Positions 23,130 to 30,477 of a stretch of DNA of 64,000 bases are shown piece by piece; position 1 is the first letter of the stretch, and every line of letters begins with the position of its first letter. The notes below the pieces were generated by a model, which made no database searches, was not told the DNA's origin, and was given only the letters and a program-made list of their open reading frames with translations. Location of the stretch: the NCBI GenBank assembly GCA_905234685.1, contig CAJOIR010000002.1, positions 62,001 through 126,000 on the forward strand, given 5' to 3'. The DNA comes from Paludibacteraceae bacterium (GTDB lineage: Bacteria; Bacteroidota; Bacteroidia; Bacteroidales; Paludibacteraceae). The position numbers and the translations under genes were made by a program.

Positions 23130-25505
23130 ATGAAAAAAATTTTCTTCTTTATGGCTGCAATGCTGATAACCATGTCAGTATGGGCAACTAAGTGGAGTAT
23201 CTCTCCGACAGCGCATCCTGGCTGGAGCGTTACCCAGCAAGCTTTAGAGGTTACTATTACTAACTACGCAACAACCGATGGTGATACTATCGAATTAACT
23301 GATGGAACGTATATTGAACCATATTCAATAAACCTCAATAATAGTTTAGTTATAATGGCCGCTGAAAACGCGACACCCGTGCTAAAAAGAAGTTCATATT
23401 TTGGTGCATATGCTTCAGTGAAGTTTATTGGTGTAACCTTTGACGGAGATAATACTGCAGAATATGCTTTGTATGTACAATCGAGTGACGCCAAAGGTAT
23501 CATTTTTGAGAATTGCGAGTTCTACGGATTCACAAAAGATGTCATTACTGGCAGTAGCAGCAAAGCAAATCTTGATTCGTGTTTCATCAACAATTGCTAT
23601 TTTCATAACAACACAAGAAGTGCTGTGAAATTTGAAACAAGTAGCAGCAGAACAGACGGCAAGATTTCTTGTAATCTTTTAAAAGTTACTAATTCGACCA
23701 TTACAAATGTAACAGCCTTAAGTGGAGCCTTAATTGATAATAGAAACAACGCAAATGAATCAGGCACTGATAGTTTGTATGTTGACCATGTTACAATATA
23801 CAATTGGGTAGGTGGAGAAAATGCCGCAATAATGTCATACAAATCTCACCATGCCGGTATATATAATAGTATCATTGCCCTGCCGACAAGTGCTGAATTA
23901 TATGCCACTCAATTATATGGCGGATATATAAGCAATTGTATTATGTATAACAATAAAGGTATCAAAAGTTCATCCAAGACCACCAACACAAATATTTGGA
24001 TAACAGACCCGTTGTTTGTTAATCCTTCAACCGGAAACTATTCATTTGGCGCAGGTTCTCCAGCTCTAAATGCAGCTACAGATGGCACACACCTTGGTGA
24101 CCCGCGTTGGTGGGGTACCATAAAAGATGTTGAGTCTATCACACTCAATAAAAAAACTTTATCCTTGGATATTTATGATTATGAAACTCTATCAGCAACT
24201 ATTCTGCCTGATGATGCTGCCAATAAAAATGTTACATGGACCAGTAGCAATCCTGCTATAGCAACTGTAAGCGAGGAAGGTCTTGTGACGGCTATAGAAG
24301 CAGGAACAACAAACATCATAGCAATGGCAGCGGGAGATCATTCTGATACTTGTGTCGTAACTGTCGTTATTCCAAGTACTGATTTCACTACTCCTTACTT
24401 CTTAGAGGGCAAAAAAGCCAAACTAGATGGGAAAATAAGATATAATGATACCGATTCTCTTCACTATTATGACACGCAAGACAAAGGTACTGCCACATGG
24501 CGTATTCATGCTTTAAATAGTTGCCGTATACAAGGAACTGTCAACTACAAACTATCTTCATCATCTGGAACAAAATTCAGAATAGAAATATATGATGACG
24601 AAAACAATCTGGTCGGTGATTCATTGACTATGAATCGTTGGGATGGTAACGGTGACAGAGCTATGGATGGTTCTATATTATTACCAAAAGCCGGAGACTA
24701 CACGATTATTGCTTACAATTTTATCCCATGGTCTGCAGGTCAACTTAGAGGCTTTACACTAAGTATGGTTGACCGCCCGGCAGTATCATTCAAAGGTGAC
24801 TTTGGAGACAGTTGGGCTGGACATGCTGCAACGTTGGCAAATGACGGATTATCAGCTTCTGCAACTATCTCCCTGGGCGTATTTACAGAAAAAGAATTCG
24901 GTGTAATGATTGGTGAAGATTTCCGTGCTAACGGCTATGGCTATCATCGTGACTTTACGGGTGCCGATGGAATTACCGGAAATGCAGGTAATATGAAATT
25001 GACAACCGACTATGTTGGTGACTATATCTTCACATGGTATTTTGAAACAAATGCTATTTCTATCACTTTCCCTGAAAAGACATTGATTGACGGATTCTAT
25101 CTTATTGGTCCAGACTGGAATACCGCTTCTTTGCGCGGCAAATTCGAGGAGCATGATCCTGGTGTTGAGTGGAAACTTAGCACTACATTGGCTGCCGGCG
25201 ACAAGATAAAAGTGGTTTATGTTGAGAACGGCGGAATCAAAGAGTGGTATCCGTCAGGCGAAGGCACGGAATACACTGTTGATTCTGAACATGCTGGCAC
25301 TGTGAACATATACACCAAGGGCAACTCCTATATAGATGCTTGGTCAAGTTTCGGCGGATATTTCTACATTGAGAAAACCGGAGAGACCACATCTGTTTCT
25401 GACATTGAACAAACTATTGAGGCACAGAAGATCTTCCAGAACGGACAGATATACATCATCCGTGACGGCAAGAAATACACAGTACTGGGAATGGAGGTGA
25501 GATAA
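23130..25505 (+). CDS. Secreted beta-helix/Big2 surface protein with T9SS-like C-terminus
   Basis: 791 residues. Signal peptide (MKKIFFFMAAMLITMSVWA), then a right-handed beta-helix of DUF4957/DUF5123 type (about 25-330, e.g. VKFIGVTFDGDNTAEYALYV). A Big2 Ig-like domain follows (about 335-415, ESITLNKKTLSLDIYDYETL... ATVSEEGLVTAIEAGTTNI), then a jelly-roll-like module (about 420-545), a SusE/F-like beta domain, and a C-terminal tail NGQIYIIRDGKKYTVLGMEVR resembling a type IX sorting signal. No catalytic site recognised; it may bind or cleave a glycan. The first 80 percent is visibly more AT-rich than the last 400 nt and the neighbours, suggesting mosaic origin. A terminator follows at 25607. 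Confidence 0.8.
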   Translation: MKKIFFFMAAMLITMSVWATKWSISPTAHPGWSVTQQALEVTITNYATTDGDTIELTDGTYIEPYSINLNNSLVIMAAENATPVLKRSSYFGAYASVKFIGVTFDGDNTAEYALYVQSSDAKGIIFENCEFYGFTKDVITGSSSKANLDSCFINNCYFHNNTRSAVKFETSSSRTDGKISCNLLKVTNSTITNVTALSGALIDNRNNANESGTDSLYVDHVTIYNWVGGENAAIMSYKSHHAGIYNSIIALPTSAELYATQLYGGYISNCIMYNNKGIKSSSKTTNTNIWITDPLFVNPSTGNYSFGAGSPALNAATDGTHLGDPRWWGTIKDVESITLNKKTLSLDIYDYETLSATILPDDAANKNVTWTSSNPAIATVSEEGLVTAIEAGTTNIIAMAAGDHSDTCVVTVVIPSTDFTTPYFLEGKKAKLDGKIRYNDTDSLHYYDTQDKGTATWRIHALNSCRIQGTVNYKLSSSSGTKFRIEIYDDENNLVGDSLTMNRWDGNGDRAMDGSILLPKAGDYTIIAYNFIPWSAGQLRGFTLSMVDRPAVSFKGDFGDSWAGHAATLANDGLSASATISLGVFTEKEFGVMIGEDFRANGYGYHRDFTGADGITGNAGNMKLTTDYVGDYIFTWYFETNAISITFPEKTLIDGFYLIGPDWNTASLRGKFEEHDPGVEWKLSTTLAAGDKIKVVYVENGGIKEWYPSGEGTEYTVDSEHAGTVNIYTKGNSYIDAWSSFGGYFYIEKTGETTSVSDIEQTIEAQKIFQNGQIYIIRDGKKYTVLGMEVR

Positions 25506-25606
25506 CCTCTCCCCGGCCCTCTCCATAAGAGAGGGAGAAACACCCCCAGTAATCCGCGCAATACACCTGAGGGCTAATAGGTGAATAGGCCAATAGGTGA
25601 ATTCGT

Positions 25607-25646
25607 AAGGGCGACTCCGTCAGTTGACGGGTCGCCCTTATTTTAT
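25607..25646 (+). terminator. Terminator after the beta-helix gene
   Basis: AAGGGCGAC (25607-25615) pairs perfectly with GTCGCCCTT (25631-25639), followed by ATTTTAT. It lies 100 nt after the stop. Confidence 0.8.
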
Positions 25647-26242
25647 ATGTGGTCGCCCCTGCTATGTTTGAACACGGACAATCCGGAGATGAGGGATAAA
25701 CCAGGGGGATAGGGCGGATTGCTACTTTAGAGATTGCAAACAGGGAGTAGAGAAGGACAAAAATGTGACATTCGAATACAATTATGTGATAAAATGAGAA
25801 AATGTCTCGGAGAAGTATAAGTGATCTATAGTATATCCTAAGTCAGGCAATTGTTACATATTATGCGTTTTTGTGATATTTGAGGAAAAAAAGGCGTGTT
25901 TTTAGGCAAAAACATGCAGAAAACAGAGGCTTTTCGTGGAAAAACAGCAAAGTATTGGTGAAAAAGAGGGATTTTAATTAAGGAATTTATTCTTTAATTA
26001 GAAAGGCAACCACACAGAAAAGGCGACCACACGGCGCTGACGCTGTCGCCCCTACGAAAAATATAACCACGAATTAAACAGATGCGGGGCGTCAATACAA
26101 ATATTAAACATTTTTAACATAAACGAAAGCAATCCGAAAGATTTCGAAATACAAAACCGAGTGTTAAAACGTGCATAACCCGCTATTTCACAAAGCATTG
26201 CCGCATATCAACAGAAACATGCTGAAAAGCATGATTGAAACG

Positions 26243-26274
26243 TTTGGAATTCGGCTGTTTTTGTCGTAACTTTG
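26243..26274 (+). promoter_or_regulatory. Promoter of the AgaS/KbaZ/PfkB-like operon
   Basis: TTTG at 26243-26246, 20 nt, then TAACTTTG at 26267-26274: a full consensus match. It predicts a leader of about 150 nt before ATG 26431, long enough for regulation by the DeoR-type protein or an RNA structure. Confidence 0.85.
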
Positions 26275-26430
26275 CATACTGGAAATTGCGCGTCTATATG
26301 TACACAAGAGCGCCTCTACATGCGCAGTATAGGCCAACAGACAGCATATCACACATATAAGGACCGGTAGAGGAGTATCGGGTTGACAACAGAAACAGGA
26401 AAAACACAAACAACAAAAACTTCATATCTT

Positions 26431-27546
26431 ATGGAAACATTCACCCACAAAGAGATTCACCAGCAACCCGCCATGTGGCGCAAGGAGTTGCAGATGCTGC
26501 TTGAGCAGAAAGACGTAATCAGTGCGTTCCTGAAACGCTATCTCACGCATGACACAGACGTAGTGTTGACCGGTGCCGGCACATCGGCTTTCATAGGCGA
26601 CGCGATAGAGCCAGTGATGCGCGGCATGTGGACCAGCGTACGCGCAGTGCCCACCACCGACCTCATCACCCATGCCGAGTATCTGCTTGACAAGGACCGT
26701 CCGCTACTCCTCATCAGTTTCGCCCGTTCTGGCAACAGCCCCGAGAGCGTAGGCGCAGTGAACATTGCGAACAAACTATGCAAGAACGTGGCTCACATCT
26801 ACATCACATGCAACAAGAACGGCAAACTTGCAGCCGAGAGCGGCAAGGACAACATTCTCCTACTGTTGTTGCCGGAGGAGACCGACGACAAGAGTCTTGC
26901 CATGACAAGCAGTTTCTCCACCATGCTCCTTACCTGCATGATGCTCGGACATATCGACACCCTTGAGAAGGACAAGGAGATGATAGAGAATGCAGCCAAG
27001 AACGCAGAGGCAGTGATAGCCGGCTACGAGACTAAACTCAAAGCCATAGCCGAGCGCAAGTTCGAGCGCGGTGTGTTCCTCGGCTCCGGTGCACTGAAAG
27101 GCATAGCCGAAGAGTGCCACCTGAAACTGCAGGAGTTGACCGACGGCGGTGTAGTCTGCAAGTTCGACTCGTTCCTCGGTTTCCGTCACGGACCGAAAGC
27201 AGTGGTGAACGAGAAATCAATTGTGGTGTACCTGATGGTGGACGACGAGAAGGTTCAGCGCTACGAGCGTGACCTCGTTCGTCAGGTGAGCGGCAACAAC
27301 AAGCCTGTGGCACAGGTGATAGTGATAGCCGGCAAGCGTCCTGAGATGCCGGAGGTGAACGCAGACCTGATGGTTCAGATGCCTTACGGACCAGACAAGA
27401 CCGGTTTCTACGGCATAGTGCCTTACGTACTGGTTGGCCAGTTGCTCGGTTTCTACGCCTCACTCGCCCACGGTCTCTGCCCCGACGCCCCGTCGGTAAG
27501 CGGCAACATACACCGCGTGGTTGAAGGAGTGACGATATATGAATAA
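26431..27546 (+). CDS. AgaS-like SIS-domain sugar-phosphate isomerase/deaminase
   Basis: 371 residues from ATG 26431 (METFTHKEIHQQPAMW); an upstream TTG start at 26383 is less likely. Two SIS domains: VLTGAGTSAFIGD (about 45) and LISFARSGNSPESVGAV (about 92-108) in the first, with VFLGSGALKGIAEECHLKLQELTDG (about 210) and FRHGPKAVV (about 250) in the second. This is the pattern of AgaS and GlmS isomerase halves without the glutaminase. AgaS converts galactosamine-6-phosphate to tagatose-6-phosphate plus ammonia. The following KbaZ-like and PfkB genes fit that route. First gene of the operon; the exact substrate is inference. Confidence 0.88.
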   Translation: METFTHKEIHQQPAMWRKELQMLLEQKDVISAFLKRYLTHDTDVVLTGAGTSAFIGDAIEPVMRGMWTSVRAVPTTDLITHAEYLLDKDRPLLLISFARSGNSPESVGAVNIANKLCKNVAHIYITCNKNGKLAAESGKDNILLLLLPEETDDKSLAMTSSFSTMLLTCMMLGHIDTLEKDKEMIENAAKNAEAVIAGYETKLKAIAERKFERGVFLGSGALKGIAEECHLKLQELTDGGVVCKFDSFLGFRHGPKAVVNEKSIVVYLMVDDEKVQRYERDLVRQVSGNNKPVAQVIVIAGKRPEMPEVNADLMVQMPYGPDKTGFYGIVPYVLVGQLLGFYASLAHGLCPDAPSVSGNIHRVVEGVTIYE

Positions 27547-27550
27547 ATAA

Positions 27551-27600
27551 ATTTACGATTTGGTCATTTACCATTTACGATTTATTTGTTCATTCAGCCA
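27551..27600 (+). repeat. 15-bp family repeat, plus orientation, upstream of the four-helix-bundle gene
   Basis: ATTTACGATTTGGTC (27551-27565), ATTTACC, ATTTACGATTTATTT (27573-27587), then GTTCATTCAGCC. It begins 4 nt after the SIS stop. Its reverse-complement counterpart lies just after the next gene. Confidence 0.85.
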
Positions 27601-27611
27601 TTTGAATAATT

Positions 27612-27974
27612 ATGACACGGGAAGAATTAAAAGAACGATTCAGACAATTTTCGCTACGCATCATCAAGATGGTGGATGCCATGCCCAATACCATTTCCGG
27701 TAATGCTATAGCCAAACAAATTGTACGTTCTGGAACTTCTCCTGCTGCCAATTACAGAGCCGCTTGTCTGGCAAAATCAGACAAAGACTTTATAAACAAA
27801 CTCAAAATGGTTGAAGAAGAAATAGACGAAACGAATCATTGGTTAAGCATAATTATAGATAGTGGCATGTTACCCAAGGTACGCGTACAATACTTGTATG
27901 AAGAGAGCCTTGAGTTACGAAAGATAATAGCAAAGTCTATAACTACTGCCAAGACCAAAGTAGATAATAAATGA
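27612..27974 (+). CDS. Four-helix-bundle protein (S23/IVP family)
   Basis: 120 residues, all helical. The N-terminus MTREELKERFRQFSLRIIKMVDAMP, the centre AIAKQIVRSGTSPAANYRAACLAKSDKDFINKLKMVEEEIDETNHWL and LYEESLELRKIIAKSI match the four-helix-bundle family first seen in intervening sequences of spirochaete 23S rRNA and related to DGR accessory protein Avd. No RT or variable repeat is nearby. Biochemical function of stand-alone members is unknown. The gene is more AT-rich than its neighbours, interrupts an otherwise coherent sugar operon, and is bracketed by inverted copies of the 15-bp repeat, suggesting arrival as a small mobile unit. Confidence 0.9.
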   Translation: MTREELKERFRQFSLRIIKMVDAMPNTISGNAIAKQIVRSGTSPAANYRAACLAKSDKDFINKLKMVEEEIDETNHWLSIIIDSGMLPKVRVQYLYEESLELRKIIAKSITTAKTKVDNK

Positions 27975-28022
27975 CCAAATCACCAAATAAATGAACAAAT
28001 CGTAAATCATTAAATCGTAAAT
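27971..28022 (-). repeat. 15-bp family repeat, minus orientation, downstream of the four-helix-bundle gene
   Basis: Read on minus it gives ATTTACGATTTA (28022-28011), ATTTACGATTTG (28007-27996), then TTCATTTATTTGG, TGATTTGGTCAT. It faces the plus-oriented copy at 27551-27600. With spacing changes the two form an imperfect inverted repeat around the gene. Confidence 0.85.
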
Positions 28023-28028
28023 ATCATT

Positions 28029-29258
28029 ATGGCTAAAACAGAAAACATCCTCCGTGTGATGGAGGAACTCAAACAAAAGACCGGTGTGCCCCGCACCTTG
28101 TTTGCAGCATGCCCCAACTCACTGTCAGTAATCAAGGCATCGTTCCGCGCAGCCAAGCGCAACAACTCGCCTATCTATTTCGCCACCACCCTCAACCAGG
28201 TGGACTGCGACGGCGGCTACACAGGCATGACGCAGGCAGAGTTCACCAAGATCCTCGCCCGTGAGGCAGCGGCAGTGCACTACACAGGTCCTTACGTAGT
28301 GGCTATTGACCACGGCGGACCGTGGCTCAAGGACAAGCAGTCGGTAGAACGCTGGGACACCGAGCGCGCCATGGACGGCGTGAAGAAGAGCTATGAGGCA
28401 GCCATCCTCGCAGGCTACGACCTGATACATGTTGACCCGACCGTTGATATCTTCCTGCCGAAGGGACAGATAATAGACATACACGTAGTCGTAAAGCGCA
28501 CCGTAGAGCTGATACTCCATGCCGAGAACTTCCGCAAGGCACAGGGTCTGCCTCCTATATCTTATGAGGTAGGTACCGAAGAGGTTCACGGCGGTCTGGC
28601 AGACGACAAGACTTTCGACACCTTCCTCACCGGCCTGAAGGCAGGTCTGCATGAGGTGGGACTCGACGACATATGGCCGTGCTTCATAGTAGGCAAGGTG
28701 GGCACCGACCTTCACACCACCTTCTTCGATGCCGACGTGGCACGCAAGCTCACCGCCAAGGTGCGTCCTTACGGCAGCTACATCAAGGGTCACTACTCTG
28801 ACGATGTGGACAACCCCGAAGACTATCCGAAGGCAGGCATGGGTGCCGCCAACGTAGGACCTGAGTTCACCATGAACGAGTATGACGCTCTGGCAGAACT
28901 GGAAGAGGAAGAGAAGAAACAGTTTGCAGAAGGCAAGGTGGCACAACTGAGCAACATGACTAAGGTACTCTGGCAACTCGTATATGAGTCGAACCGCTGG
29001 AAGAAGTGGTTGCACGGCGATGAGATAGGCAAAGACCTGAAGGATGTTGACCCTGAGCGCCAACTCTGGCTCGTGAAGACAGGCTGCCGCTACATCTGGC
29101 AGAAGCCTGAAGCACTGGTGGCACGCCAGACGCTGTACGACAACCTCGGCCGCCTCGGCATACAGGCAGAGGAAGTGGTGCTGATGCGCATAGAACACAA
29201 CATGGACAAGTACTACAACGCGTTCAACATTGTCAACCTGAATGACTATCTGAAGTAA
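28029..29258 (+). CDS. GatZ/KbaZ-like tagatose-bisphosphate aldolase subunit
   Basis: 409 residues. TGVPRTLFAACPNSLSVIKA, PIYFATTLNQVDCDGGYTGM (about 50-70), VVAIDHGGPW (about 97), DLIHVDPTVD (about 137), YEVGTEEVHGG (about 178) and FIVGKVGTDLHTTFFD (about 215) match the GatZ/KbaZ family. In E. coli this subunit stabilises the catalytic GatY/KbaY aldolase. No class II aldolase is encoded in the window, so a partner elsewhere or an independent activity is needed. It follows the AgaS-like gene and precedes PfkB, consistent with tagatose-1,6-bisphosphate cleavage. Its TAA stop overlaps the first base of the next repeat array. Confidence 0.9.
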   Translation: MAKTENILRVMEELKQKTGVPRTLFAACPNSLSVIKASFRAAKRNNSPIYFATTLNQVDCDGGYTGMTQAEFTKILAREAAAVHYTGPYVVAIDHGGPWLKDKQSVERWDTERAMDGVKKSYEAAILAGYDLIHVDPTVDIFLPKGQIIDIHVVVKRTVELILHAENFRKAQGLPPISYEVGTEEVHGGLADDKTFDTFLTGLKAGLHEVGLDDIWPCFIVGKVGTDLHTTFFDADVARKLTAKVRPYGSYIKGHYSDDVDNPEDYPKAGMGAANVGPEFTMNEYDALAELEEEEKKQFAEGKVAQLSNMTKVLWQLVYESNRWKKWLHGDEIGKDLKDVDPERQLWLVKTGCRYIWQKPEALVARQTLYDNLGRLGIQAEEVVLMRIEHNMDKYYNAFNIVNLNDYLK

Positions 29259-29394
29259 TTTACCATTTTATCATTTACCATTTGGTCATTTATTTGCTCA
29301 TTTAATGATTTAACCATTGCCATGCGGCTTAAATGACTAAATACCCCGATGATAAAATAAATATTTAAATAGTAAATGACTAAATAGTAAATAT
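29258..29394. repeat. Paired inverted 15-bp family arrays without a gene between them
   Basis: Plus-oriented ATTTACCATTTTATC (29258-29272) and ATTTACCATTTGGTC (29273-29287) are followed by ATTTATTTGCTCATTTAATG. After a short centre (CCATTGCCATGCGGC), minus-oriented units follow (ATTTACTATTTAGTC read on minus, ending by 29394). The transcript could fold into a long imperfect hairpin between the KbaZ-like and PfkB genes. The arrangement equals the four-helix-bundle element without its gene. Confidence 0.8.
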
Positions 29395-29395
29395 C

Positions 29396-30343
29396 ATGAA
29401 ACAATTCGATATAATAGCATTAGGTGAACTCAATGTTGACCTTATCCTCAACCAGATTGAGGGATTCCCCGAAGTGGGCAAAGAGAAGTTCGCACGCAAG
29501 ATGACCCTTACGCTCGGTAGCAGTACCGCCATCTTCGCAGCCAACGCCGCTGCATTAGGTTCGAAAGTGGCATTCTGCGGCATGATAGGCAACGACAGTT
29601 TCGGCGACCTTGTGGAGACCAGCCTGCAACAGAAAGGTGTGGACACACGCTTCCTCATCCGTCAGGACCGCTACGCCACCGGCGCCACCATCTGCATGAG
29701 TTATGACGAGGACCGTGCTAATCTGACCTATCAGGGGGCGATGGACTATATGTCGCTTGGAGACATCAACCCCGAAGTGTTCACTACCGCCAAGCATATA
29801 CATATATCCTCCATCTTCATGCAGAGCGGTGTGAAACGCGACCTGATGAAGATACTGGCATTGTGCAAGCAGAACGGTGTGACCACCTCGCTTGACACCC
29901 AGTGGGACCCTGTGGAGCAATGGGAACTGGACTACAAAGAGGTTCTGCCGATGCTGACAGTGTTCATGCCCAACGAGACGGAACTGAAATTCCTCACCCA
30001 CAGCAAGACTCTTGACGAGGCTATCGAGAAGATACGTCCCTATGCCAATGCTGCCGTCATCAAATGCGGCTCACGCGGTTCGCTCCTGATGCAGAAAGGT
30101 CAGCCTGACCACATGCAGGCGGCACTGCTCAACGACAAGGTTGTGGACTGCATAGGCGCAGGCGACTCGTTCAACTCGGGCTTCATAAGCAAACTGGCCG
30201 CAGGCTGTCCTCTTATGGAGTGCCAACAGTACGGTAACATGACCGGTGCGGTCAACACCACAGCCGCCGGCGGCACCACTGCCTTCACCTCACGCGAAGA
30301 CGTGGAGCGTGTAGGACGTGAGCGCTTTGGCTGGAACGGATAA
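29396..30343 (+). CDS. PfkB-family sugar (phosphate) kinase
   Basis: 315 residues, ribokinase fold. LGELNVDLILNQIEGFPEVGKE is the N-terminal substrate region, LTLGSSTAIFAANAAALGSKVAFCG (about 40-64) is PfkB signature 1-like, and the C-terminal anion hole with catalytic Asp is DCIGAGDSFNSGFISKLAAG (about 249-268). It should phosphorylate a furanose sugar or sugar phosphate; tagatose-6-phosphate kinase is the role that would complete the AgaS-KbaZ route. The ATG directly abuts the preceding repeat array. A stem-loop follows the stop. Confidence 0.9.
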   Translation: MKQFDIIALGELNVDLILNQIEGFPEVGKEKFARKMTLTLGSSTAIFAANAAALGSKVAFCGMIGNDSFGDLVETSLQQKGVDTRFLIRQDRYATGATICMSYDEDRANLTYQGAMDYMSLGDINPEVFTTAKHIHISSIFMQSGVKRDLMKILALCKQNGVTTSLDTQWDPVEQWELDYKEVLPMLTVFMPNETELKFLTHSKTLDEAIEKIRPYANAAVIKCGSRGSLLMQKGQPDHMQAALLNDKVVDCIGAGDSFNSGFISKLAAGCPLMECQQYGNMTGAVNTTAAGGTTAFTSREDVERVGRERFGWNG

Positions 30344-30356
30344 GACATCCGGACAT

Positions 30357-30381
30357 TGCCTGCGGACATGCTCCGCAGGCA
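30357..30381 (+). terminator. Perfect 10-bp hairpin after the PfkB gene
   Basis: TGCCTGCGGA (30357-30366), loop CATGC, TCCGCAGGCA (30372-30381), 13 nt after the stop. No T tract follows, so it could be a processing or mRNA-stability element rather than an intrinsic terminator. Confidence 0.55.
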
Positions 30382-30477
30382 GTGCCGCTTGTAAAGCATT
30401 TATGAGACAGGAATATGTCTCCAAGTTAATGAAACAACAGGTTTTACTGTAAATACAACCGATAAAAAGATACCATT

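Larger units (their letters stand above)
25506..26430. other. Long intergenic region with hairpins and GGTCGCCC motifs
   Basis: No gene supported. CCCTCT/AGAGGG hairpin (25517-25535) immediately follows the stop codon. GGTCGCCC occurs at 25630 and 25651, with GTCGCC at 26045. GGCGAC (26022-26027) and GTCGCC (26045-26050) enclose an inner CGGCG/CGCTG stem. An AT-rich imperfect palindrome lies at 25975-26000. The last 160 nt are the promoter and leader of the SIS gene. The rest is AT-rich with no feature I can name. Confidence 0.6.

Noticed and set aside
27612..27974. Avd of a diversity-generating retroelement
   Set aside because: No reverse transcriptase, template repeat or variable repeat lies in the window; only the fold family is shared.
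28125..29198. 357-codon open frame on minus, antisense to the KbaZ-like gene
   Set aside because: The plus frame matches GatZ/KbaZ along its whole length; the antisense frame has no recognisable features.
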